From the NCBI GenBank assembly GCA_945878795.1, contig CAMDWF010000092.1, positions 1 through 7,998 of the forward strand: 7,998 bases of DNA, read 5' to 3'. The notes beneath the pieces are model-generated. The model was not told the DNA's origin. It searched no databases and was given only the letters and a program-made list of their open reading frames with translations. Of this stretch, positions 1 through 5,407 are shown piece after piece; the first letter of the stretch is position 1, and the number at the start of each line of letters is the position of its first letter. This DNA is from Synechococcus sp. UW140 (GTDB taxonomy: Bacteria; Cyanobacteriota; Cyanobacteriia; PCC-6307; Cyanobiaceae). A program made the translations under genes and the position numbers.

Positions 1-1
1 A

Positions 2-685
2 GACGAGCAGGAACTGGCCGGCGCCGTGCAGAGCGTGCTGCAGCGCCAGGGCCATGTGGTGGATTCAAGTGCGGATGGGCTGGAGGGCTGGATGCTGCTC
101 AGCGGCGCGCTGGCCCGCTATGAGCTGGCGATCGTGGACTGGATGCTGCCGGGACTGAGCGGCCCTGAGCTCTGCCGCCCGGCCCGTACAGCCGGCCTTC
201 AGCTACCGCTGCTGCTGCTCACCGCCCGCGCCGAGACAGCCGATCGGGTCGAGGGTCTCGATGCCGGCGCCGATGACTATCTGAGCAAGCCCTTCGCGAT
301 GGAGGAGCTGCTGGCCCGGGTTCGGGCGCTACAGCGCCGGCAGCCCAGCTATTGCGAGCCCGTGCTGGAGGTGGGTGCCTATCGGTTCGATTCCCAAAGC
401 GGGCTGCTGGAGATCAGCACACCGACTGGCGTCGTGGCGATCCCGCTGGCGGGGAAGGAGCAGCAGTTGATGACCTACTTCCTGGAGAATCCTGAGCGAA
501 TCATCCCCGGTTCCCAGCTGCGCAACCAGCTCTGGGATCTGCATCAGGATCCGGTGAGCAATGTGGTGGCGGCCCAGATCCGGCTGCTGCGGCGCAAACT
601 GGCGGCCCATGGCCTGCCTTCCCCGATCGAGACGGTGCCGAGCCGCGGCTATCGCTTCCATGCCCGGCTGCCTGGAGAGCCATGA
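2..685 (+). CDS. OmpR/PhoB-family response regulator (5' end outside window)
   Basis: This is a DNA-binding response regulator, the output half of a two-component system with the kinase that follows. The frame is open to the left edge and its first visible residues are D-E-Q-E-L, the usual acidic pair at the start of a receiver domain. The true start therefore lies upstream, and the GTG at 26 is not it. The receiver domain shows the phospho-acceptor Asp (nt 137-139, in IVDWMLPG), the switch Thr in LLLLTARAE and the conserved Lys in YLSKPF. A winged-helix domain follows, ending in the family motif P-S-R-G-Y-R-F. The stop overlaps the kinase start by 4 bp (ATGA), so the two are translationally coupled. 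Its closest functional models are the cyanobacterial metal/redox regulators CopR, NrsR and RppA. Which signal this one answers cannot be read from the sequence. One oddity is a Pro where a Leu or Arg is common, in CRPARTAG. Confidence 0.93.
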   Translation, partial: DEQELAGAVQSVLQRQGHVVDSSADGLEGWMLLSGALARYELAIVDWMLPGLSGPELCRPARTAGLQLPLLLLTARAETADRVEGLDAGADDYLSKPFAMEELLARVRALQRRQPSYCEPVLEVGAYRFDSQSGLLEISTPTGVVAIPLAGKEQQLMTYFLENPERIIPGSQLRNQLWDLHQDPVSNVVAAQIRLLRRKLAAHGLPSPIETVPSRGYRFHARLPGEP

Positions 686-2082
686 GCGCCAACCGCTCAC
701 CGGCTCCGGCCCTGCTGTGGCGAGCTCGGCTGCGACTGGCTGCCCTCTCGCTGCTGGTGATGGGCGCGATTCTGTATGGCGCCGGTTTCGCCATGGCGCG
801 CCTGCTGCTGCAGGAGCGGGAAGCCGCCCTGCGCCGCGAACTGCAGACCGTTGCCGGCACCCTGCACGACAGCCTCAAGCCCAGCCTGCCGTCAGTGGCC
901 GTGCCTTCAGCGTCATTGGCTGCGGTGCTGCCGGGCCTGTGTCTGGTGGGTCAGCCTTGCCCGGTCCCCAATGCTCTGATCGAGCGCCATGCCATCAGCG
1001 CCGCCGATCCGGCCCGCTTCCAGCTGCGGATCTTTAGTCGCAGCGGAGATCTGCTCGCCAGATCCCCAGGGGCCGACATTTCGGGTGCCCATCGGCCGAC
1101 CGCGATGGGGCAGGAGCGCTGGCTGCCGAGCGGTGAGCGACTGCTCAGCACCGCGATCCATCTGCACCGGGCCCATGGCAGCGGTGAGCAGGACTGGGGC
1201 ACCCTGCAGATCAGCCGCAGCCTGGCACCCCTCGATGCTGAGGCCAGCCGGCTTTGGTGGCTGGGCCACGGCGTGTTCGCTCTGGCGATGGCAGGAATGG
1301 CCCTGGCCAGCTGGTGGCTGGCGGGGCTGGCGATGGCGCCCCTGCTGGAGGCTTACCGGCGGCAGGAGCAGTTCAGCGCCGATGTCGCCCATGAGCTGCG
1401 CACACCGCTGGCCAATCTGCTGGCCCTGCTGGAAGCCGAGCGCAGCGGCCTGAGCCGCTCGATTACTCCGTTCCAGGCGGGGGTGCTCACCCCAGCGCCT
1501 CCCGAGGCAGAAGCCCCCTCGTCGACCGGTGTGGTTCGGATGCTGAACCAGGGCCGCAGGCTGCAACGGCTGATCGCCGATCTGTTGCTGCTGGCCAGCC
1601 TGGAGCGCCCCGCCCATCGGAGCCATCTGCAGCGGTGCAACCTCGCGGAGATTTGCACGGATGTGCTAGAGGATTTCAGCGAAGCGGCCGCCGCGGCGAC
1701 GGTGAGCCTGGAAGCGGCGATCAACGTCAGTGACGCCCCTGTTCTGGGGGTGGAATCGGAGCTGAGCCGGCTGCTGATCAACCTGCTCAGCAATGCCCTG
1801 CAGCACAGCTCGCCTGGCGGCATAGTCCGGGTGGGTCTGCAGCGACGCGGCCGGGAGTTCCAGTTGTTCGTGCAAGACAGCGGTTCTGGTATCCCGGCGG
1901 AGGCCCAGGGGCTGATCTTTGAGCGATTCCATCGCCTCGATCCCGCCCGCAGCCGACAGCAGGGGGGCACGGGCCTGGGGCTGGCCATCGCCCAGGCGAT
2001 CGCCCGACGCCATGGCGGGGTGATTCGCGTGGAGTCGACACCGGGACACGGCGCGACGTTTTCGCTGCGGCTGATTGGCTGA
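682..2082 (+). CDS. Membrane sensor histidine kinase, partner of the upstream regulator
   Basis: This 466-residue inner-membrane kinase autophosphorylates on His and should pass the phosphate to the upstream regulator. The first membrane helix is at about residues 17-43 and the second at 191-220. Between them is a ~145-residue periplasmic sensor region holding Cys87 and Cys93 (LCLVGQPC), possible metal or redox ligands. The H-box HELRTPLAN places the phospho-acceptor at His237. The N-box is at 363-373 (INLLSNALQHS), G1 at 399-405 (DSGSGIP), the F-box at 413-416 and G2 at 428-434 (GGTGLGL). All ATP-binding motifs are intact. A proline-rich stretch at ~258-283 lengthens the loop of the dimerisation domain. 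The ATG start overlaps the regulator stop and has GGAG at 674-677. The layout matches CopS/NrsS/RppB-type kinases, but the ligand is unknown. The last codons overlap a MerR remnant on the other strand, so the extreme C-terminus may be secondary. Confidence 0.93.
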   Translation: MSANRSPAPALLWRARLRLAALSLLVMGAILYGAGFAMARLLLQEREAALRRELQTVAGTLHDSLKPSLPSVAVPSASLAAVLPGLCLVGQPCPVPNALIERHAISAADPARFQLRIFSRSGDLLARSPGADISGAHRPTAMGQERWLPSGERLLSTAIHLHRAHGSGEQDWGTLQISRSLAPLDAEASRLWWLGHGVFALAMAGMALASWWLAGLAMAPLLEAYRRQEQFSADVAHELRTPLANLLALLEAERSGLSRSITPFQAGVLTPAPPEAEAPSSTGVVRMLNQGRRLQRLIADLLLLASLERPAHRSHLQRCNLAEICTDVLEDFSEAAAAATVSLEAAINVSDAPVLGVESELSRLLINLLSNALQHSSPGGIVRVGLQRRGREFQLFVQDSGSGIPAEAQGLIFERFHRLDPARSRQQGGTGLGLAIAQAIARRHGGVIRVESTPGHGATFSLRLIG

Positions 2083-2216
2083 ATCAGCCCTGCATAGCAG
2101 TAGAAACGAATCGTTTTGACGGTGAGGCCGGAGCGGTTGGCCACTTCGCCGATCTTGAGGGTGGCTTCACTGGCGAGGCAAACACCACTTGACTCTCCAG
2201 TAATGGGAGAGTGCAT
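2058..2216 (-). pseudogene. 5' remnant of a MerR-family transcription regulator
   Basis: Read leftwards from the ATG at 2216-2214, about 53 codons encode the DNA-binding start of a MerR-family protein. The fragment LKIGEVANRSGLTVKTIRFY is the winged helix-turn-helix, followed by GLIQPISRSEN where intact proteins have a GLIxPxxRSExGYR-type wing. After that the reading runs antisense into the histidine kinase and all similarity ends. The coiled coil and metal-binding loop are missing, so this cannot be a working sensor. It faces a MerR-type operator and lies divergent from the DUF305 gene, the classic arrangement for a MerR regulator and its target. The ATG overlaps the operator, so the original start is uncertain. 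Family assignment rests on the motif and is fairly secure. Which metal it sensed cannot be said, because the ligand region is gone. Confidence 0.72.
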
Positions 2217-2219
2217 GGT
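2189..2219 (+). promoter_or_regulatory. MerR/CueR-type promoter with dyad operator
   Basis: A -35 box TTGACT (2189-2194) is followed by a perfect inverted repeat, ACTCTCC (2192-2198), 7 bp, then GGAGAGT (2206-2212). A weak -10, CATGGT (2214-2219), sits at a 19-bp spacing. The over-long spacer filled by a dyad is the hallmark of MerR-activated promoters; the E. coli copA promoter bound by CueR has the same geometry. It points towards the DUF305 gene and lies just upstream of the MerR remnant. The predicted transcript start (~2226) almost coincides with the first ATG (2227), which suggests that the leader and the gene's 5' end were lost in the deletion that damaged DUF305. Confidence 0.66.
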
Positions 2220-2226
2220 AGGTCTA

Positions 2227-2708
2227 ATGCGTTGGCTGTGTTGCCTGGATGCGCTCTGCTTCCGCCGTTCTGGCGCGGGTGCGCTGGCCAAGCAGATCTG
2301 GCGCGACCAGGCCCAGGAGATCAAGGCGATGGGGCAATGGCGCAAAGCCTGGTATTATGAGTCTCACGTCTATCACGTGGCCTTTGAGACCGATGGCGAT
2401 CCCAACAGCATGGAAAGCCTGGATAGCATGAGGCTGCTCCCATCCAGGCGTTTCAGATGATGGGTTCCACGCCCACACGGGAGAACCGCCTCACCTGGTT
2501 TCTCGAAGGGATGCTCGCCCACCATGGCGGTGCGCTGCTGATGGCCCATGACGCGCTCAGGAAGCGCAACAACCCGACGATCAGGAGGCTGGTGCGCGAG
2601 ATCATCGTGGCCCAGCGGCGCGAAATAATTGAGCTGTGCCGCAAGTTCAGGCATGACGGACTCAACAAACCCGAGTACAACCAATTCGATGTCCTGTTCT
2701 CGTTCTGA
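2227..2708 (+). pseudogene. Decayed DUF305-family periplasmic metal protein gene (deletion plus frameshift)
   Basis: Two frames carry pieces of one DUF305 protein. The first (from the ATG at 2227, stop 2458-2460) contains LAKQIWRDQAQEIKAMGQW, the end of a DUF305 unit. The second (in use from about 2427 to the TGA at 2706-2708) contains FLEGMLAHHGGALLMA followed by REIIVAQRREI, a second unit with its HH motif. Restoring one C in the AGCATG at 2425-2430 joins D-S to H-E-A-A-P-I-Q-A-F-Q-M-M, so a one-base deletion explains the frame change. The first unit's HH motif and a normal signal peptide are also missing, apparently removed just after the promoter. DUF305 includes CopM, the periplasmic copper-binding protein encoded beside CopRS in Synechocystis, which fits the neighbouring two-component pair. 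A short product starting at the ATG at 2457 (83 residues) could still be made, but it would lack an export signal. The 3' end overlaps the next gene by 20 bp. Confidence 0.75.
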
Positions 2709-2919
2709 TCATCGCCGGGCGGTGGCTGCGGTGGCGCTGCTCTGCGTGCTGCAGCTGCCCAACCAGGTTCTCGCCCACGCCAAGGGTCTCTACAAGACCC
2801 AGGCCGAGGCAGAGCAGCGTGCCCAGGAGCTGGGCTGTAATGGCACCCATCAGAACAAGGGGCTGTGGATGCCCTGCAGCGGTGAGGCGATGCTGCACAA
2901 ACAACTGAGGCAAGAGTGA
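2689..2919 (+). CDS. Small secreted DUF3721-like protein with Cys/His motif
   Basis: This 76-residue protein starts with a typical signal peptide: basic SRSDHRR, hydrophobic AVAAVALLCVLQL, and likely cleavage after VLA (about residue 28). The mature part, about 48 residues, begins HAKGLYKTQAEAEQRAQELGC and continues with GTHQNKGLWMPC, the pattern of DUF3721-type small proteins (AEAE..A..xGCxGxH...WMPC). Two Cys and a His in this motif could bind a metal; that is inference. The ATG at 2689 is preferred over one at 2629 because it puts the signal peptide at the N-terminus and gives only a 20-bp overlap with the DUF305 remnant. No good ribosome site precedes it, so it probably depends on translation of the upstream frame. 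The stop overlaps the next gene's GTG by 4 bp. It probably works in the periplasm with the adjacent membrane protein. The molecular role is unknown. Confidence 0.72.
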   Translation: MSCSRSDHRRAVAAVALLCVLQLPNQVLAHAKGLYKTQAEAEQRAQELGCNGTHQNKGLWMPCSGEAMLHKQLRQE

Positions 2920-3200
2920 AAACGATGCCGCGAACCCTCAGCGCCCGGTTCCGCCGCGCCCATCGCGTCGTGGTTCCCCTGGCCGCCGCGCCGCTGCTGC
3001 TGACGGCGGCTAGTGGCTCCCTCTACAGCCTGCTGCTGGAGCGCGGCATCGATGCCTTTTGGCTGCTCAAGCTCCACACCGGCAAGTTCGGCCCCATCAA
3101 CCTGCAGCCCTACTACTCAGTGCTGCTCGGCATGCTCACCTTGGTGGTGATCGCCTCCGGATTGGCGCTGCTGCTCACCAGCGGCCGAGCCCGAGCCTGA
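2916..3200 (+). CDS. Small PepSY-TM-like two-helix membrane protein
   Basis: A 94-residue inner-membrane protein. A basic N-terminus (RTLSARFRRAHR) leads into helix 1 (about residues 18-41, VVVPLAAAPLLLTAASGSLYSLL). A short loop has KLHTGKFGPINLQPYY, and helix 2 follows (about 68-88, VLLGMLTLVVIASGLALLL). The H-R before helix 1, the T.xSGSLY turn and the W..K.HTG loop resemble PepSY-associated transmembrane proteins, here cut down to one helical pair without a PepSY domain. The GTG start at 2916 overlaps the upstream TGA (GTGA) and has GAGG at 2907-2910. An ATG at 2925 would remove only three residues and has no ribosome site. It is the last gene of the DUF305 cluster and may assist metal handling or electron transfer at the membrane, but this is guesswork from context. 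Confidence 0.72.
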   Translation: MKTMPRTLSARFRRAHRVVVPLAAAPLLLTAASGSLYSLLLERGIDAFWLLKLHTGKFGPINLQPYYSVLLGMLTLVVIASGLALLLTSGRARA

Positions 3201-3463
3201 GGGCCGTTTTGCTGCTTGCGAGCATCGCCGCGCCCATGGCGGCCACACCCTCAATGGGGCCTGCGTCCGCTGGCTTTTCTCCGCAGGGCGGCATCGCCCT
3301 CCAGGACGACTAGGCGATTGCGTATTCGCTCGATTTCGCGCATGTTAAGTGCAAATGCAATCGGAGTTGCCTTGGCATGACTACCTCGCTCGCTCTGCTA
3401 TCCCAGGAGCCGCTCACCAAGACCGATGCCCTGCGCGGCTGATTGCGGCGCGGCTCCCATTGC
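3201..3463. other. Intergenic stretch with a possible signal-peptide remnant
   Basis: No convincing gene lies here. A + strand frame ending at a TAG (3311-3313) reads AVLLLASIAAPMAATPSMG and then Q-G-G-I-A-L-Q-D-D. It looks like a signal peptide cut off after a few residues, with only TTG or an internal ATG as possible starts, and may be a remnant of a further exported protein of the cluster. A 21-codon frame from the ATG at 3377 to the TGA at 3440-3442 has no recognisable match and is probably chance. No terminator with a T-run was seen after the PepSY-like gene. Confidence 0.35.
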
Positions 3464-3473
3464 TTAGGGAGCC
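3452..3473. repeat. Inverted repeat spanning the higA stop codon
   Basis: GGCTCCC (3452-3458) and GGGAGCC (3467-3473) form a perfect 7-bp GC-rich stem with an 8-nt loop. The higA stop codon lies in the loop. Neither strand has a T-run after the stem, so it is not a standard intrinsic terminator. It may still stabilise the 3' end of the higBA transcript. Confidence 0.4.
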
Positions 3474-3934
3474 ATTCGGGCCTTAGATCGTTTCATTCGC
3501 TTAACAACAAAGGACCGAGTTCTTGATGGGACACGGGAGGTGTTGCGGTAGGCCATGGAATCGTCTGGGCTGCCAATTAAAACTTCAGCAGGAAGTTCAA
3601 ATTTCGAGACCAACTTACGAATCATGGCCAATGTCAGCGGGCGCTGCTTATTCATCACCTCAGAAATGCGTCCGCTGCTACCAATGACATCTTCAAGGTC
3701 TTTTCGCGAGAGCCCCCTTTGCTCCAAAACAAACTCAATGGCCGCAATCGGGTCGGGAAGATCGATGCAATGGTGCTTAGCTTCATAGTCGTCTACCAGG
3801 ATCGAAAGCACCTCCAGTCGGTCCTGTTCGGGACTTCCTTCAGCTGCATCTAGACAGCGATCAATGTCCTGAAGAGCGAGATCGTAATCGACCTCATTGC
3901 GGATGGGTTTAATGGGATGCATTGTGGTTATCAT
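3464..3934 (-). CDS. higA: HigA-type antitoxin, helix-turn-helix
   Basis: This is the antitoxin of a type II HigBA module: it should bind and neutralise HigB and repress the operon. The N-terminal part (about residues 15-65) has the family pattern GSPEQDRLEVLSILVDDYE and LPDPIAAIEFVLEQ. A Cro/HTH domain at ~67-120 follows, including LSRKDLEDVIGSSGRISEVMNKQRPLT with the usual MIRKL...LPAEVLI end. The Lys/Arg-rich tail from ~122 to 156 (with VVKRMKRSKAR) is unusual, because most HigA proteins of this type end soon after PAEVLI. The tail may result from read-through after a 3' change. The ATG at 3934 overlaps the higB stop by 4 bp. An internal ATG at 3922 would drop four residues. Toxin-first order is normal for higBA. 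The gene is more AT-rich than the flanking DNA, consistent with horizontal transfer. Confidence 0.88.
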   Translation of the reverse strand: MITTMHPIKPIRNEVDYDLALQDIDRCLDAAEGSPEQDRLEVLSILVDDYEAKHHCIDLPDPIAAIEFVLEQRGLSRKDLEDVIGSSGRISEVMNKQRPLTLAMIRKLVSKFELPAEVLIGSPDDSMAYRNTSRVPSRTRSFVVKRMKRSKARMAP

Positions 3935-4227
3935 ATCGTTGAGGCATCGATCTTGTCGTAATCAGTATGGCTGCCGATAGATCGGATATAGATTGTCTTG
4001 AGTTCATAAACAACTTTAACAACAAGTCGATACTTGTTGCCGCTGATGTTAAACACCACTCGATTGTTGGCGAGAAAACTGGCGGTTGAGAACTTGGCTT
4101 TGATCTCATTGGGTTGGCTCCAGTTGGCCGCCTTGGCAAGGGCATGCCAGGCCTTGAGGGGTTGTTCAGCATCGCCATGGCCAGACGCCCAGAATTCCAC
4201 CAGGGTCCGCTTGGCGATGATGCGCAC
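3931..4227 (-). CDS. higB: HigB-type toxin, RelE-like mRNA interferase
   Basis: A 98-residue toxin of the HigB family, RelE-fold enzymes that cut mRNA on the ribosome. The visible family pattern is VRIIAKRTLVEFW, then W-S-Q-P-N-E-I-K-A-K-F, RVVFNISGNKYRLVVKV, and the end Y-I-R-S-I-G-S-H-T-D-Y-D-K-I. The FNI.GN.YRL strand and the H-x-x-Y-D-K end are typical, and the length is normal. The GTG start (4227-4225) is chosen because the family begins at (M/V)RI, AAGGG lies 9 nt upstream, and the promoter lies just beyond. Longer readings would run back through the promoter into antisense of the neighbouring pseudogene. Translation is coupled to higA by a 4-bp overlap. Nothing in the sequence suggests inactivation. 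Confidence 0.9.
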   Translation of the reverse strand: MRIIAKRTLVEFWASGHGDAEQPLKAWHALAKAANWSQPNEIKAKFSTASFLANNRVVFNISGNKYRLVVKVVYELKTIYIRSIGSHTDYDKIDASTI

Positions 4228-4243
4228 GTCGCGAAGCCCTTTT

Positions 4244-4277
4244 CTCCCATTATGGGAGCAGAGGGCTGGTTTGTCGA
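4244..4277 (-). promoter_or_regulatory. higBA promoter with palindromic operator
   Basis: Read on the - strand, a -35 box TCGACA (4277-4272) and a -10 box CATAAT (4254-4249) are 17 bp apart, a good sigma70-type promoter. The predicted start is near 4242, giving a leader of about 15 nt that carries the AAGGG ribosome site. The -10 is embedded in a perfect palindrome, CTCCCAT-T-ATGGGAG (4244-4258). HigA-type antitoxins repress their own operons from palindromes at this position, so this is the likely HigA operator. Confidence 0.76.
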
Positions 4278-4453
4278 GGGTGGGGCAAGCGGGGCTGCAG
4301 GAGCTGCGCGAGGGTCTGGAGCGGCTGGGGCTGCCCTTCCCCTTAAGACTTGATCCCGCCGAGGCGTTCACTCCGCCCACACCCGCTGGTCGAGGCGATG
4401 GCCATGGTCTTCTCCTCCTCAGCAGCCCCCTGGGGCGCTGAGTCTTCGCAACC
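4278..4453 (+). other. Possible 5' part of the following broken gene, ended by an in-frame TGA
   Basis: In the same frame as the next entry, the + strand reads AGLQELREGLERLGLPFPLRL and continues through a proline-rich stretch to LLLLSSPLGR and a TGA at 4439-4441, then resumes as V-F-A-T-L-H-R-W. If that TGA is a nonsense mutation, the neighbouring gene once began here or further left, and the higBA module now abuts its 5' end. No family was recognised. Chance reading in GC-rich DNA is the alternative. Confidence 0.35.
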
Positions 4454-5330
4454 TTGCATCGCTGGGGCGGAGGATCAGCGCCCCAGCGGCGTGCTGTGGA
4501 ACCGGCCAGAGCGGTGGAGGCCTACCTGCGCCATGCCGGTGGGGAAAGCCTGCAGGCCATCGGTGCCATGGCCAGCCCGCCGATCACCCGTAAGGCGGGG
4601 CGGATCAGCTTCCGCAAGCTGAGCGAGTGCTGCGGCCTCACCCCCAAGGAACTCGCCGCGCGGATGGGCGACCGCCGCGAGCAACGCGAGCGCTTGCCTT
4701 TCCATACCGATGCGCTCACAGTGGGCGTCTGGGAAGGACCCTCCTCTTCCGCCCTGGGTCTGGAGCAGGTGATCCTTCTGAACCTGAACCAGCGGCTCGG
4801 GCTTTACGCCGCGCTCGCCCTGGAGGTGCCCGAAGCGGAATGGGCCTTGCATCTGAGGGTGATCGCCAATGACGAGGAGGACGCCGGCTACGGCTACTGG
4901 CACCGCGATGACACGCTGCGCGAGTTCCTGGCATCGCTATGCGGTGGTGCTGGGTGCTCCGGGTCGGATGCCCAAGCAGAAGCAGCTGCCTTCTGCTGTT
5001 CAGGGCGCTGGTCAACCCCATGGCAAACAGTCGGGTTTGGCCAAGAAGGTTGGCCTGCAATACAAGGGCCAGCTAACGGGAGAGGACGGAGGTCGTACCG
5101 ACTGGACCGAGCGGCGGTTGATTGAGCTGCTGGAGCAGACCGTGGTCTATGGCGGCCATGTCTTTGACGTCAAGCCGAGCCGGCCGCAGATCAAGTCTTT
5201 CCTGGCCAGTGGTGTGATGCCGGAATACCTAGACAAGCAGCCCAACTCGGTGTTCGCGGCCCTAAGCCGCCAGAGCACCCTGGGCTGGCAGCAGGTTGGG
5301 CAGCGCTTCGGGAGGGTTTGGCAAGGTTGA
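4454..5330 (+). pseudogene. Unrecognised hypothetical gene broken by a frameshift
   Basis: I do not recognise this family. One frame from about the TTG at 4454 encodes AVEAYLRHAGGESLQAIGAM, a possible small helix-turn-helix (LSECCGLTPKELAARMGDR), then GVWEGPSSSALGLEQVILLN and YGYWHRDDTLREF. At 4928 an extra C in TTCCTGG moves the sensible reading one base on, to WHRYAVVLGAPGRMPKQKQ. That frame continues through TDWTERRLIELLEQTVVYGG and PNSVFAALSRQSTLGWQQVG to a TGA at 5328-5330. Removing the C gives E-F-W-H-R-Y and a protein of about 290 residues. As it stands, the first frame runs on as low-complexity sequence to 5125. No membrane segment or signal peptide is visible, so a cytoplasmic, perhaps nucleic-acid-binding, protein is possible. 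A programmed shift or sequencing error cannot be excluded. It lies between higBA and proA and shares its strand with the metal cluster. Confidence 0.55.
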
Positions 5331-5391
5331 ACTCGCCCAACTCTCTTCTACTGAATTTAGCGCCGCCGATGGTCTTTGCTGGCCTCGGCTT

Positions 5392-5407
5392 GATCCAAGG
5401 TTGGATC
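5392..5407. repeat. Short inverted repeat at the 3' end of proA
   Basis: GATCCAA (5392-5398), GG, TTGGATC (5401-5407) is a perfect 7-bp inverted repeat that touches the proA stop codon. It could fold as a 6-bp stem with a 4-nt loop in the proA transcript. No T-run follows on either strand, so it is at best a weak, non-canonical terminator between the convergent proA and the broken hypothetical gene. Confidence 0.4.

Noticed and set aside
913..1626. Long - strand open frame inside the kinase
   Set aside because: GC-rich antisense shadow with low-complexity Gln/Ala-rich sequence. The + strand has all the kinase motifs.
1996..2003. HIP1 palindrome GCGATCGC
   Set aside because: A single copy inside the kinase coding sequence. 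It fits a cyanobacterium but is not a feature in its own right.
1353..2345. A 330-codon open frame on the - strand across the kinase gene
   Set aside because: Only its first ~53 codons (2216-2058) resemble a protein (MerR). The rest is the antisense shadow of the histidine kinase.
3377..3442. 21-codon open frame after the PepSY-like gene
   Set aside because: No ribosome site, no recognisable pattern, and such short frames are expected by chance.
3909..4250. Alternative - strand frame over higB
   Set aside because: It overlaps the HigB frame and the promoter, and shows no family pattern, whereas the HigB frame has the full toxin signature.
4439..4441. TGA recoding (selenocysteine or read-through) in the unknown gene
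   Set aside because: No supporting stem-loop or selenoprotein context was seen. A nonsense mutation or an unrelated upstream frame is simpler.
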